From NCBI RefSeq assembly GCF_009668025.1, contig NZ_WJXZ01000009.1, positions 248,001 to 312,000 on the forward strand: a stretch of 64,000 bases of DNA, written 5' to 3'. A program made the position numbers and the translations under genes. Shown here one piece after another: positions 1 to 8,885 of this stretch; positions within the stretch are counted from its first letter, which is position 1; the number at the start of each line of letters is the position of its first letter. The notes under the pieces are model-generated. The model was not told the DNA's origin. It was given only the letters and a program-made list of their open reading frames with translations, and ran no database searches. The stretch is from Larkinella terrae. Its GTDB lineage: Bacteria > Bacteroidota > Bacteroidia > Cytophagales > Spirosomataceae.

Positions 1-1269
1 GACGGACTCGGGATGCAGCAACACGCATTTTTCCAGTAAAGTCGTGCTCAGTCCTTTGCGGGCCGCTTCCGCCGATTTAATGGTTGGCGGCAATTGACAG
101 TGATCACCCGCCAAAATCAGCTTCTGCGCTTTCAGAATCGGTATCCAGCAGGCCGGTTCCAGCGCCTGCCCGGCTTCGTCAATCACCACCGTGTGAAACG
201 TCAGATTACGAATCATGTACTGGTTCGATCCGACCAATGTAGCAGTAATCACCTGTGCCTTCGCCACCAGATCGTCGATGATGTATTGTTCGGTGTTTCC
301 TACATCTTTCATAATCCGATGTGCCTCATCGAACAGGGCCTTGCGCTGGTCGCGTTCGGCCTTGCCAAACTGACGCTTGTATTTATGCGCCATGTTTTTG
401 AACTCATTGGCCTGTTTTTTAAGCTTTTTAGCCTCTTTCATCAGGGGGTGATCGGCCATCTTCTGATCCAGCGTGAGTGCCGTCAGCCGTTCCGAAATGC
501 GGGCCGGATTACCAATCCGGAGCACATTAATCCCTTCGTCGTGTAATTTTTCGCTTAGCAGATCGACGGCGGTATTGCTCGGAGCAACCACCAATATCTT
601 CTGATGATCCTGCCGGATCAGGGTTTTAATGGCCTGCACCAGCGTGGTCGTTTTGCCGGTTCCCGGAGGTCCGTGAACGATCGCCAGTTCATTGGCCGCC
701 CGGATTTTTTCCACCGCCCGGTTTTGGCTGTCATTCAATCGTGGATTGTTGATTTGGGGCAGATCCGGGTGAAAAGTTGGCGATTTCTGCCCCGTTAAAA
801 TGTTCACCAAGCGGTTTTGCGAGCTTTCGGCGAGGGAATTGGCCGCTTTCAAGGCCTCCTGCATCTCGTCGTAACTCTTATCGTCAAAAAGCATTTCCAC
901 GCCCAGCTTGCCATCGCGCGACCACTCGGGCAACTCATCGGTCAGCAAGGTGATTTTCAGGCGGTTTCCGCTCTGGTAAGTGATTGTGCCTTCAACGCGA
1001 TCCTTTTGCGGATCGTGGTTGCTGAAAAACAGCGCGGGCAATCCGGCGCGAAGCTGGTGCGGAACGTCGTGGTGAGTGGTACGCTCCACTTCTACGGTCA
1101 GGTAATCGCCCCGACTCAATTCCGAACCCCGAATGGCGATCGGGTACCACGTCAGTCCGTTGGCCCGGCGTTCGGCAATGGAAGTGGTTTCGGTGAGTTT
1201 ACGGTATTGGTTCCGGTCTTCTTCCCGTTCCGTTTTGAGTAAATCGAGCAGATTTTTAAAATAATCCAT
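1..1269 (-). CDS. UPF1/IGHMBP2-like superfamily 1 DNA/RNA helicase (C-terminus cut off by window edge)
   Basis: The first 423 residues of an ATP-dependent helicase are visible, starting with MDYFKNLLDLL at 1269; the rest lies beyond the left edge. The Walker A motif GPPGTGKTTT is at residues 200-209 and is followed by an APSNTAVDLL motif. The Walker B/DEAG box (DEAGQALEP) begins near residue 364, then a GDHCQLPPT motif, which together are typical of SF1B helicases of the DNA2/NAM7/UPF1 group. Residues about 260-310 are a Lys/Glu-rich helical insertion between the motor motifs. Family members unwind DNA or RNA 5' to 3'; the substrate cannot be read here. A box matching TAnnTTTG (minus strand of 1273-1280) lies three bases before the ATG, so the transcript may be nearly leaderless. 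It is divergent from the VWA gene at 1437. Confidence 0.93.
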   Translation of the reverse strand, partial: MDYFKNLLDLLKTEREEDRNQYRKLTETTSIAERRANGLTWYPIAIRGSELSRGDYLTVEVERTTHHDVPHQLRAGLPALFFSNHDPQKDRVEGTITYQSGNRLKITLLTDELPEWSRDGKLGVEMLFDDKSYDEMQEALKAANSLAESSQNRLVNILTGQKSPTFHPDLPQINNPRLNDSQNRAVEKIRAANELAIVHGPPGTGKTTTLVQAIKTLIRQDHQKILVVAPSNTAVDLLSEKLHDEGINVLRIGNPARISERLTALTLDQKMADHPLMKEAKKLKKQANEFKNMAHKYKRQFGKAERDQRKALFDEAHRIMKDVGNTEQYIIDDLVAKAQVITATLVGSNQYMIRNLTFHTVVIDEAGQALEPACWIPILKAQKLILAGDHCQLPPTIKSAEAARKGLSTTLLEKCVLLHPESV

Positions 1270-1436
1270 TTACAAAGGTAATGGATTGAAACGGGATGGC
1301 GGTTTTTCGTGAACGGTATCGTTAACTTGGCTTAAAGATCAGAACTTGCAGCCTTAATTCATTTGAACAGAACCCGTTATCCACCACTCAACCCGTTAGA
1401 TACGGACATAAAGTCCGCGCGTACAACAAATCAACC

Positions 1437-4097
1437 ATGAACACCACGTTTTTTCTGGTCCTTCTGTTTGTTGCAGCCTACAGTTCGGCCTATTCGCAAC
1501 AGGAACCTCCGCAACAATCCCTGAATCACTACGTTGCCTTTCTGAACCAGTCGGCCGAGGTGGTTTTTGACCGGTTTCAGATTTTACAGTCCTATTATGC
1601 CGCCACGCAGCAATACCGCACCAACTCCTCGGTTTTGCTGCGGCTGCCCTCATCGGGCCCTCTCGAAGAATATTATTATAGAAAAGCCCTCGAAACCGCT
1701 CATTCCGGCCTAAATCCACAGGAAATCAAGCAATTAAATAACGAAGCTCTGGCGCTCTGGCAGTTGCTCGAAACCTTCGACCAGTCGGGGAAAGCGTTGG
1801 AAACCTACATCCGGCTGAAAGACTACCAGCGCGACGAATTGAAAAAATCGGATGCGCTGCTGGCCGATCTGCAGAAGCAGGTAGGTCAGATCAGCCGGAA
1901 ACGGGATGCGTTTTACCGCCAGATTCAGCGAATTTATCGCCAGCACCAACCTTATGACGCCAACGATCCTTACTTGAAAATGGAGCGCGCTATGGTGCAG
2001 ATTCTGAATCGGGAAAAGCAGACGCTGGCGCTGTGGCCGTATGCATTCAATGAAGGAAACCGGTCCGACTGGCCGGTCGACAGCATTCGGGAAAGCATGC
2101 TGAAAGACGCCGAACTCCTGGCCGGTTTTAATTCGGCGGCTACCGGCATCGATTACCCGGCTTCGAGTATGGTCGGCTCGTTTAAAAATGCCCTGCAAGC
2201 CATTCTGGACCTGAAACAAAATGCGATCAACGATTACACCTTTGCGGCCAGGCAGTCGGCGTGTCACGGCAATGCGGTTTACCTGAACCTGATCAATCAT
2301 TACAACATCGACCTCCTGTCGTTTTACCACGAATTTGTCAAGTACAGCTCGTCGGCGAAACGCTTACTGGACTTCCCCAGTTTCTGTCCGGTTTTTGTGC
2401 TGGAATCAACGGCGAACAGCTCGCCGAAAATCGCCCGCACGGAACCGTTTAAAGACATTCCACTGATTCCGTTTAAAACCAAACTGTCGACGGCCCCAGC
2501 CTCGGAGGCCACTTTTCACGCACTGAACGCGTACGTCGACTTCATCAATGAATCGCTGCGGCAAATGAATCACCTGCAGGTTCAGGTGCGCAACTATCAG
2601 TCGTCGGCGGAACACCACCGCAATCCGGACCCCAACCGTCGGCGCGGCCAACTGACGTATTCTCATGCCGATTATAAAATTCCGGCTGCAGATTACCAGC
2701 TTCTGCTCGGTGGCAGCAAGTCAATTCCCGATATTTATCGGACATCGATCAATGCCCAGACCGAAGTGCTGATGAATATTTTAAAGGAAATGGATGGGTT
2801 GAGTATCGAACTGATTACCTACACGCAGGAAAAGCAATATGAACAGAATGGCCTGAAACGGTCCGATGCGATTTTGGATCGTTACGCGCAGCTGTTCAAC
2901 ACGTTTGATGAAAAAAAAGAACAGTTGTATACCGACGTCCGCCGGATTCACGAAAGTTATAAACCGGCCAATCCGACCAGTTCCTGGATCGTTTCCGGGC
3001 AGAAACTGATCAAAGCCATCGACGATACCAAGGCGGTGTTATTCGGGATTCGGTCGTTTTACAAAGGCGAAACGGCGCAATTACCAGAAACCGAAAAACT
3101 GGAAGCCGACCGACGATCGCTCATTACGGATCAGTACAAAAACCTGAAAGGACTAACCCGGTACGGCCGCAACAACGGTCTTTGCCCGTATTCGCCCTAC
3201 GAAGATCTGGCCGAAAATACCGGACGGTTTGCCGAAAATGTTAAACATGCCAAACCGGTTCCGGCCTACGGATCGCATCCGTACGAATCCTTTTATTATT
3301 TCTACAACAACGAACTGGTTTATCAGTACAATAAATTCAGCGAACTGGCCAAAACCGGGGTTCTGAAAACGATCCAGGAACCCAATGTCTTTGCTTTTCA
3401 GCGCCTTAATCCGCCTAAACCGGGTGCATCTTCGACTTTAAAAACCGAAGCCTCAGCCCCGAAACCGGTCGTTCCGATGGCGGAGAAACCGGAACCGGTA
3501 ACGCCTAAACCGGCCAATCCGGCGCCGACGGTAGCCGCTCCCACCCTGGAAGGTTTTGCCTCCAATCACCTGATTTTACTGCTCGATGTATCGGCGTCGA
3601 TGGATTCGCCTTACAAAATGCCGTTATTGAAAAAATCCATAAAGTCCCTACTTCCACTCCTACGGTCCGAAGACCAGGTTTCAATTGTTGTTTATTCGGG
3701 CAAAGCCAAAATAGTTTTACAACCCACTTCCGGCACCAAAACCGCCGAAATTACCCAGGCCATCGATCAGCTCCGCTCCACGGGCGAAACCGACGGGAAC
3801 GACGGCATCCGAACGGCTTACAAACTGGCCGACAAACACTTTATTCCCTCGGGCAATAACCGGATCATTCTGGCCACCGACGGCGAGTTCCCGATCAGCG
3901 ATTCAGTTTATGAACTTGTCGGACAATCGGCCCATAAAGAGATCAATCTTACAGTGTTAACCTTTAGTCGAAATGAAATTAATTCGGCAAACTTGCGAAA
4001 GCTAGCGACCTTAGGGCAAGGCAGTTACGAGCATGTTACTGAATCAAAAGCTCAGTTACAAATGATTCTGGAAGCGCAGGCGAAAAAATTGCCCTAG
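1437..4097 (+). CDS. Secreted VWA-domain protein with duplicated helical N-terminal module
   Basis: An 886-residue protein with an N-terminal signal peptide (MNTTFFLVLLFVAAYSSAYS). The C-terminal 175 residues are a von Willebrand factor A domain: strand LILLLDVSASMD near residue 712 carries the DxSxS part of the MIDAS metal site and is followed by a DGIRTAYKLA helix and an ATDGEF strand. Residues about 28-310 and 362-650 look like two copies of one helical module: LNHYVAFLN matches LNAYVDFIN, and KKSDALLADLQKQ matches KRSDAILDRYAQL. A Pro/Lys/Ala linker (about 660-705) separates them from the VWA domain. VWA domains bind protein ligands through a divalent ion; the partner is unknown. The peptidase-hydrolase fusion begins 74 bp downstream on the same strand, so the two are probably co-transcribed. 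Confidence 0.88.
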   Translation: MNTTFFLVLLFVAAYSSAYSQQEPPQQSLNHYVAFLNQSAEVVFDRFQILQSYYAATQQYRTNSSVLLRLPSSGPLEEYYYRKALETAHSGLNPQEIKQLNNEALALWQLLETFDQSGKALETYIRLKDYQRDELKKSDALLADLQKQVGQISRKRDAFYRQIQRIYRQHQPYDANDPYLKMERAMVQILNREKQTLALWPYAFNEGNRSDWPVDSIRESMLKDAELLAGFNSAATGIDYPASSMVGSFKNALQAILDLKQNAINDYTFAARQSACHGNAVYLNLINHYNIDLLSFYHEFVKYSSSAKRLLDFPSFCPVFVLESTANSSPKIARTEPFKDIPLIPFKTKLSTAPASEATFHALNAYVDFINESLRQMNHLQVQVRNYQSSAEHHRNPDPNRRRGQLTYSHADYKIPAADYQLLLGGSKSIPDIYRTSINAQTEVLMNILKEMDGLSIELITYTQEKQYEQNGLKRSDAILDRYAQLFNTFDEKKEQLYTDVRRIHESYKPANPTSSWIVSGQKLIKAIDDTKAVLFGIRSFYKGETAQLPETEKLEADRRSLITDQYKNLKGLTRYGRNNGLCPYSPYEDLAENTGRFAENVKHAKPVPAYGSHPYESFYYFYNNELVYQYNKFSELAKTGVLKTIQEPNVFAFQRLNPPKPGASSTLKTEASAPKPVVPMAEKPEPVTPKPANPAPTVAAPTLEGFASNHLILLLDVSASMDSPYKMPLLKKSIKSLLPLLRSEDQVSIVVYSGKAKIVLQPTSGTKTAEITQAIDQLRSTGETDGNDGIRTAYKLADKHFIPSGNNRIILATDGEFPISDSVYELVGQSAHKEINLTVLTFSRNEINSANLRKLATLGQGSYEHVTESKAQLQMILEAQAKKLP

Positions 4098-4171
4098 TTC
4101 TTCGTTGGCCAGCTCACTCAAAGGATTAATTTCTCCTTTTTAAATTCCTAACTCTAACCCTTACCTGTCTC

Positions 4172-6118
4172 ATGTCTGCCCTGCAAACCGATGCTGAGCG
4201 CGAGTACAACGCCCGGCCCGACACGCTTGATTTTCGCGATAAAATTTACGTTCCTAACCTTTACGAAGTCCCAACGCAGATCGATCTGGAAGAATACAAA
4301 TATTGGAAAGTTCCTATTTTGGATCAGGGGCGGGAAGGTGCCTGCACCGGTTTTGGTCTCGCCACCGTTGCCAATTATCTTCTGCGCCGACGGAAAGTGG
4401 TGCCCGATCCAAACAGGGTAAGTCCGCGAATGCTCTATGAAATGGCCCGGCGTTACGACGAGTGGCCGGGGGAAGATTACAGCGGTTCGAGTGCGCGGGG
4501 AGCAATGAAAGGCTGGCACAAACACGGCATTTGCGGAGATGACTGCTGGCCTTACGAATCGTCGGCAAAAAACGAGCGCCTGACCGAAAAACGAACGAGC
4601 GATGCACGAAAACGTCCTTTGGGAGCGTATTACCGGGTGAATCACAAAGACTTAGTGGCGATGCACACCGCCATGGCTGAAGTGGGCATTCTGTACGCGA
4701 CCGCCAGTGTTCATACGGGATGGAAGAACGTCGGTACAAACGGAGTCATTGAATGGCAGGACCAAAAGCTGGGTGGACACGCATTCGCCATCGTTGCATA
4801 TGACGAGAATGGTTTCTGGATTCAGAACTCCTGGGGCGAAACCTGGGGCAAAGACGGTTTTGGGTTAATTTCGTACGATGACTGGCTAATGAACGGTTCA
4901 GATGTCTGGGTAGCGCGGCTGGGCGCGCCGGTCATGCTATCGAAACCCCAATCCATCGCGATCAGCAACTCGGCTACTTCCGGCAAGTCCAATGCCTATG
5001 CCTTTTCTGAGTTACGCCCTCACATCATCAGCATCGGCAACGACGGAAAATTAAACGGTGGCGGCAGCTTTGGTACGTCTGCCGAAGAGGTAGAAACCAT
5101 TTTCATGGAAGACTTCCGGGAGAAAACCGCCGACTGGTCCCGGAAACGGCTCCTGTTGTACGCGCACGGTGGATTGGTGGGCGAAGATGCCGCCGTTCAG
5201 CAATTGGCCGATTACCGACCAGCCCTCCTGGATGCGCAGGTTTATCCGGTTTCGTTTATCTGGCACACCGATTTCTGGACAACCACGACCAATATTCTGC
5301 AGGATGCCCTGAAACGCCGTCGCCCGGAGGGGATTCTGGACTCCAGTAAGGATTTTATGCTGGACCGGCTCGATGATGCCCTGGAACCGGTTGCCCGGCT
5401 GCTGATGGGGAAGATGCAATGGGGCGAAATGAAGGAAAATGGCCTGTTGGCGACCAATAAATCGAACGGCGGTGCGCGAATTGCATTGCAATACATTGCC
5501 GAACTAGCCAAAGATCCGAAGGTGGAAATCCACGTGGTCGGCCACAGCGCTGGTAGCATTTTTCACGCTCCACTTATTCAGGCCATCACTACCGAACTGA
5601 AATTGAAGATTGAATCCTGCGCGCTCTGGGCTCCGGCCTGCACAGTCAAGCTCTTTAAAGAAGCATATTTACCAGCAATTAACAGCAAGAAAATCAATCG
5701 GTTTGCCTTGTACACACTCACCGATGAAGCGGAGCAGGATGACAATTGTGCGAAAATTTACAACAAGTCTTTGTTGTATCTGGTGTCAAATGCATTCGAA
5801 AATAAACCGCGTATTCCATTGTTCCGCGATGGAGAACCGATTCTGGGAATGGCCAAATTCGTGATGAAAGACCCCGAGTTAGCTAAACTCTTCAAGTCGA
5901 AAAATGCAGATTGGGTTCAGTCGCCCAACAACGAGATGAAAGATCCGAAAAGTAAGTCCACCTCTCGTCACCATGGCGATTTTGATAATGACCGATCGAC
6001 CGTCGAATCGACGCTGGCCCGCATCCTCGACTCCTCCAAACCCGACCTCAATGCCGAGCTGATCTTCACCAGTTCCGCTTCCTCGAACCTTGAAAAACGG
6101 CAGCAATTGATGAAGTAA
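4172..6118 (+). CDS. Papain-like (C1) cysteine peptidase fused to alpha/beta-hydrolase domain
   Basis: A 648-residue two-domain protein with no obvious signal peptide. The N-terminal part is a C1-family peptidase: LDQGREGACTGFGLA puts the nucleophile at Cys58, GGHAFAIVAYDE gives His203, and IQNSWGETWG gives Asn219, the full papain triad with the oxyanion Gln52. From about residue 320 a second domain begins with LLLYAHGGL (strand plus HGG oxyanion-hole motif) and has the nucleophile elbow GHSAG with Ser459, as in lipases and esterases. Both active sites appear intact. There is no recognisable propeptide; only about 45 residues precede the mature-like peptidase. It follows the secreted VWA gene closely on the same strand. 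The domain assignments are secure from motifs; the substrate and biological role are unknown. Confidence 0.9.
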   Translation: MSALQTDAEREYNARPDTLDFRDKIYVPNLYEVPTQIDLEEYKYWKVPILDQGREGACTGFGLATVANYLLRRRKVVPDPNRVSPRMLYEMARRYDEWPGEDYSGSSARGAMKGWHKHGICGDDCWPYESSAKNERLTEKRTSDARKRPLGAYYRVNHKDLVAMHTAMAEVGILYATASVHTGWKNVGTNGVIEWQDQKLGGHAFAIVAYDENGFWIQNSWGETWGKDGFGLISYDDWLMNGSDVWVARLGAPVMLSKPQSIAISNSATSGKSNAYAFSELRPHIISIGNDGKLNGGGSFGTSAEEVETIFMEDFREKTADWSRKRLLLYAHGGLVGEDAAVQQLADYRPALLDAQVYPVSFIWHTDFWTTTTNILQDALKRRRPEGILDSSKDFMLDRLDDALEPVARLLMGKMQWGEMKENGLLATNKSNGGARIALQYIAELAKDPKVEIHVVGHSAGSIFHAPLIQAITTELKLKIESCALWAPACTVKLFKEAYLPAINSKKINRFALYTLTDEAEQDDNCAKIYNKSLLYLVSNAFENKPRIPLFRDGEPILGMAKFVMKDPELAKLFKSKNADWVQSPNNEMKDPKSKSTSRHHGDFDNDRSTVESTLARILDSSKPDLNAELIFTSSASSNLEKRQQLMK

Positions 6119-6130
6119 GCCGGTCATTTA

Positions 6131-6154
6131 TGTGTAAAAGGGCGGTTTTACACA
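6131..6154 (+). terminator. Hairpin after the peptidase-hydrolase gene
   Basis: Nine-base arms TGTGTAAAA / TTTTACACA separated by six bases, starting 12 bp after the stop codon at 6118. Its position fits a transcription terminator, although the T-run lies inside the stem. Confidence 0.5.
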
Positions 6155-6157
6155 CGA

Positions 6158-6208
6158 ATACGATTTATACTCCCGAGGCAAAATCCGTTTCGGTGGTATA
6201 AATCGTAT
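6158..6208. repeat. Perfect 13-bp inverted repeat
   Basis: ATACGATTTATAC at 6158-6170 is repeated exactly inverted at 6196-6208 with a 25-base spacer. There is no T-tract typical of a terminator. It lies between the peptidase gene and the end of the orphan YopX gene and could be an operator-type site or the end of an old mobile element. Confidence 0.6.
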
Positions 6209-6292
6209 CTTACTTGTATAACTAGGGTGCCGGAATAGGACAGAAAAAATGGTGTGGATAAGCAAAAACGCCCTGAAAGAATTCTGAGTTGA

Positions 6293-6721
6293 TTAAGCTG
6301 CCTGCGACAAAAACCGCTGCTCCAGCAATTGCGGATGTTCATACCGGTTTCCCAAGATCCTAAGTTGGCGGGCGTGCAGGGCGCTAAGCGAAAAAGCCGG
6401 AAACTCGCCGGTTCCCAGCGGTTGAAACAACGCATAGCCGCAGCGATGACTCGACCAGCCAATCTCGAAAATCCGACCGTCCCACTCCACCAGATCGTTT
6501 TCGTACAGCAAAATCCCCTGCCGGTCTGCTTGGCCGATGGTACGCATCAAGCGCCAGTTGAATGCGGCTTGTGGCACCTCTTCATTGAACGAGGAAACCT
6601 GACTCACTAGCGAAATAGCCTCTTGAAGCCAGATGGTCAGATAGGGCTCTGGGGTCATGGGCAGCCCGGCCATGTAGAGCATTTTCTGGCCGTCCCAAAT
6701 ACGAGATTGGATGGGTTGCAT
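6293..6721 (-). CDS. YopX-family protein (phage/plasmid-associated)
   Basis: A 142-residue protein matching the layout of the YopX family: an opening R-WDG-KMLYMAG segment, a central LMRTIGQADRQG followed by LYENDLVEWDGR (the family's G..D..G..iyegDiv.wdg pattern), and a closing LRILGNRYEHPQLLEQ (family: iGNiyenpeLL). YopX proteins are small beta-rich proteins of unknown function, found mostly in prophages and plasmids of Firmicutes and Bacteroidota. No other phage structural or replication gene is nearby, so it may be a relic or a domesticated copy. Upstream sequence (6722-6870) is markedly AT-rich compared with the surrounding genes. Confidence 0.75.
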   Translation of the reverse strand: MQPIQSRIWDGQKMLYMAGLPMTPEPYLTIWLQEAISLVSQVSSFNEEVPQAAFNWRLMRTIGQADRQGILLYENDLVEWDGRIFEIGWSSHRCGYALFQPLGTGEFPAFSLSALHARQLRILGNRYEHPQLLEQRFLSQAA

Positions 6722-7058
6722 TGTCCTTTTTTATAATTTAGTTATACTATAACTTCTAGCAAATATATGTTATAAATGTCAAATTAAGAAACTAAAAGTA
6801 GCTTACTTATATCATTTTTAACCTATTTAGTATACGGTATTGGGTAAACAGTAAATCGAACACCGCAAATATTGGATGAAATTGCGTCACTTACGGGGCG
6901 GTTCAGGCGAAGGGGTTAATTTCGATGCAAATACGCTGGCTAAACAGTCAGGCGTTTAACCAGCGTATCCGATTGTCTTATTTTCAGTTGATCAGGAAGC
7001 TTCGTCCGCTTACCTCTCCTCGTTTTACTCGCTTATGCAACTACCTGAAAACAAGTGC
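6722..7058. other. AT-rich gap with a short HTH-like ORF remnant
   Basis: Mostly AT-rich sequence without a convincing gene. A 27-codon reading frame on the plus strand (6876-6959) begins MKLRHLR and ends LAKQSGV before a stop. That resembles the first helix and recognition-helix entry of XRE-type repressors (pattern MKLRxLRxxxG..LAKxSGVs) but breaks off there. With the neighbouring YopX gene it may be debris of a mobile element; the short length makes this weak evidence. Confidence 0.3.
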
Positions 7059-7853
7059 TTAAATCTGGGAAAATACGGCAGGAATCAGGAACGTACGAAC
7101 AATGTTGGAAACGATTCGGGCGTTGGCGTACTCCGGAATGGCGCTGATTTTTTTCCACTCCGGGTCACTGCCGAAAGCTTTCCAGTTCTGGTCATGTTCC
7201 TCCATATTGTCGAACGTGAGCATGTATGTCAGGTTCGGGCGCAGTGGACCAATCAGGGTTTCGCCGAAAAAAACCGGGGTCAAGCCAACCCGCTTGAAAA
7301 TTGCAATTTCACCGCCCTCGTTAAACATCTCTATTTTCTTTTTTCCGGCGGTTTCGTTGTGGCTCTCGTACCGGCGCAGTTCAAAAATGCGGGGCTTTTT
7401 CTCCGGCGCTTCCAGTTTCGGCATGTGCGCGAATGACTTCAGCAATGAGCTTTCAATCCGCTCGTAAGCCGGTTCCGTTGCCGTCGCATTCAAATAATCC
7501 GCTGCCGCCTGCTGATAAGCCGAATCCTTTGCCAATTGGTCCGGCAGTTTAAAATAATCGTCGAGCGATTGAAACGGTATAACCGCAACCAGCTTGGTGA
7601 ATCCCTGGGGAAGATATTCGGTAAATACGCCGACCGTTTTGCTACCCAACCGATTCAAAGCCGGAATCGCAGCGTTTTGGAAATAATTTTCGACCAGCTT
7701 CTGCTGCCGTCCGTTTTTCAAGGTATATATCCGCAATTCATAAAACTCGGAGGTCGCGGTTTGTTGAACCGAAACTGAGCTTACAGGCGGCAAAAAGCTG
7801 GCAACAGAGCCTCCCAAAAGGGATGACTTTACAAATTTTCGTCTTTTCATCAA
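7059..7853 (-). CDS. NIPSNAP-family protein with Tat-type signal
   Basis: A 264-residue protein. The N-terminus has a twin-arginine motif (RRKFVKSS) and a hydrophobic stretch (LLGGSVASFLPP), indicating export by the Tat pathway. The mature part contains two NIPSNAP-type ferredoxin-like repeats. The first starts with YELRIYTLKNGRQQ (about residue 38) and the second with IFELRRYESHNETAG (about residue 157). Both are followed by the typical FPFQSLDDY- and LTFDNMEEHDQNW-like helices. Bacterial NIPSNAP proteins are dimeric alpha+beta barrels of uncertain function; exported copies are common in Bacteroidota. It is a single gene with AT-rich flanks and no operon partner. Confidence 0.9.
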   Translation of the reverse strand: MMKRRKFVKSSLLGGSVASFLPPVSSVSVQQTATSEFYELRIYTLKNGRQQKLVENYFQNAAIPALNRLGSKTVGVFTEYLPQGFTKLVAVIPFQSLDDYFKLPDQLAKDSAYQQAAADYLNATATEPAYERIESSLLKSFAHMPKLEAPEKKPRIFELRRYESHNETAGKKKIEMFNEGGEIAIFKRVGLTPVFFGETLIGPLRPNLTYMLTFDNMEEHDQNWKAFGSDPEWKKISAIPEYANARIVSNIVRTFLIPAVFSQI

Positions 7854-8181
7854 GGTTTAATTTCACTGGCAATACCGTTCATACCAGCATTTACGCATCC
7901 ATGAAAGTCACAATTTTGTCGGTTCTACCTCAATTCTTAAAAGATTTGTACCGAGTATATTGAAACATTTTCCGGGCAAAAAATCAAAATTTGGTCCAAT
8001 AACCCAGATTCTTTGTTCTATAAAAAATGACTTAACTGGTTTTTAATTCCTTATAAATATTTTGGCTTTGTTTTTGCGTATATACGTACAGTACTTCTTG
8101 CGAGTGCTGATAAAACAAACTAACTTTTTAGTACGTGTATGAGCCTAATTATGAATTTATTTAACTCTACTTACTAGTTAC
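7854..8181. other. AT-rich intergenic region
   Basis: About 330 bases between the divergent NIPSNAP gene and a small ORF. It must hold the NIPSNAP promoter. I see no RNA gene, clear repeat or conserved reading frame in it. Confidence 0.5.
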
Positions 8182-8367
8182 ATGGCTCTTTTTATCATAT
8201 TATCCAATGTCACTAACAAGGATGTTGCCTTGGGAATAAACCCAAATGGATGGATAAAGTATTTTCAATCCTACGAGGAAGCACAGAAGTATGCTGAACA
8301 AAATCAGCTTGGGGATTATAATATTTTCAAAAAAGAAAACGGTAAGCCTCCTAAAAAGAAATCCTGA
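8182..8367 (+). CDS. Small hypothetical protein (61 aa)
   Basis: A 61-residue frame beginning MALFIILSNVTNKDVALGIN with a lysine-rich end (KKENGKPPKKKS). It has normal amino-acid composition and a plausible alpha/beta pattern: an initial hydrophobic strand, then a helix around YEEAQKYAEQN. This composition is the reason to consider it real. No family is recognised. It sits alone in an AT-rich accessory-looking region, and no strong ribosome-binding site is visible. Confidence 0.45.
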   Translation: MALFIILSNVTNKDVALGINPNGWIKYFQSYEEAQKYAEQNQLGDYNIFKKENGKPPKKKS

Positions 8368-8885
8368 TCAATTTGGTAGATTTATAAACGCATATACCTC
8401 CCAAATCCTACACAATTAATTTGTTTGCAGAGCCAAACATAAACGCCATTTTAAACATGTTTTCGAGGGGAATCATAGGAATAGCAATCTCCAATATAAG
8501 TCTCCGTATTCTCTTCCCATAAACCAAATGCATTACGCCTTATAATGACTTTCCACGGAGAATGAAAGCCTTTCTGTACCAATAAACGCGTTCATATTCA
8601 GCAAAGCCTTCTATTTATTACATTCTGTATATTGTGCCTGTGTAATGATGTTAGTCTGCACTATTTTATCATTGCCCAAATGTGGTATTCCTCCAACCTA
8701 TTCATTCTTATTAAAAATCAGAATTCGGCCAATCCGGAAATCATCCGCCATCCATCGGGTTTTCTTCAGCTATCCTCTGCGGACGAAGAAGCCCATCATT
8801 TGCATTAATAAATAGCTTTAAAGACTTTGAAATTTTCAAATTAAGCGAAGAGTTGTGGCCAATGTACTCAGGAGTTACCGACCTT
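8368..8885. other. Gene-poor AT-rich region with broken coding-like fragments
   Basis: No intact gene is visible over about 520 bases. On the minus strand three short stop-bounded frames read like protein and follow one another with frame changes: one ending ITQAQYTECNK (stop at 8611-8613), one with EYERVYWYRKAFILRG, and one with SPWKVIIRRNAFGLWEEN and ending DSPRKHV (stop at 8451-8453). They could be pieces of one frameshifted, decayed gene; no family is recognised. Confidence 0.35.
8451..8710 (-). pseudogene. Possible decayed gene, three frames
   Basis: The minus strand carries protein-like segments in three successive frames interrupted by stops (see the enclosing intergenic entry). The composition, with many Tyr, Trp, Glu and Arg residues, looks like real protein rather than random AT-rich translation. 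The pieces are short, so this is a tentative call. Confidence 0.25.

Noticed and set aside
6876..6959. Intact XRE repressor gene
   Set aside because: Only 27 codons before a stop; kept as a possible remnant only.
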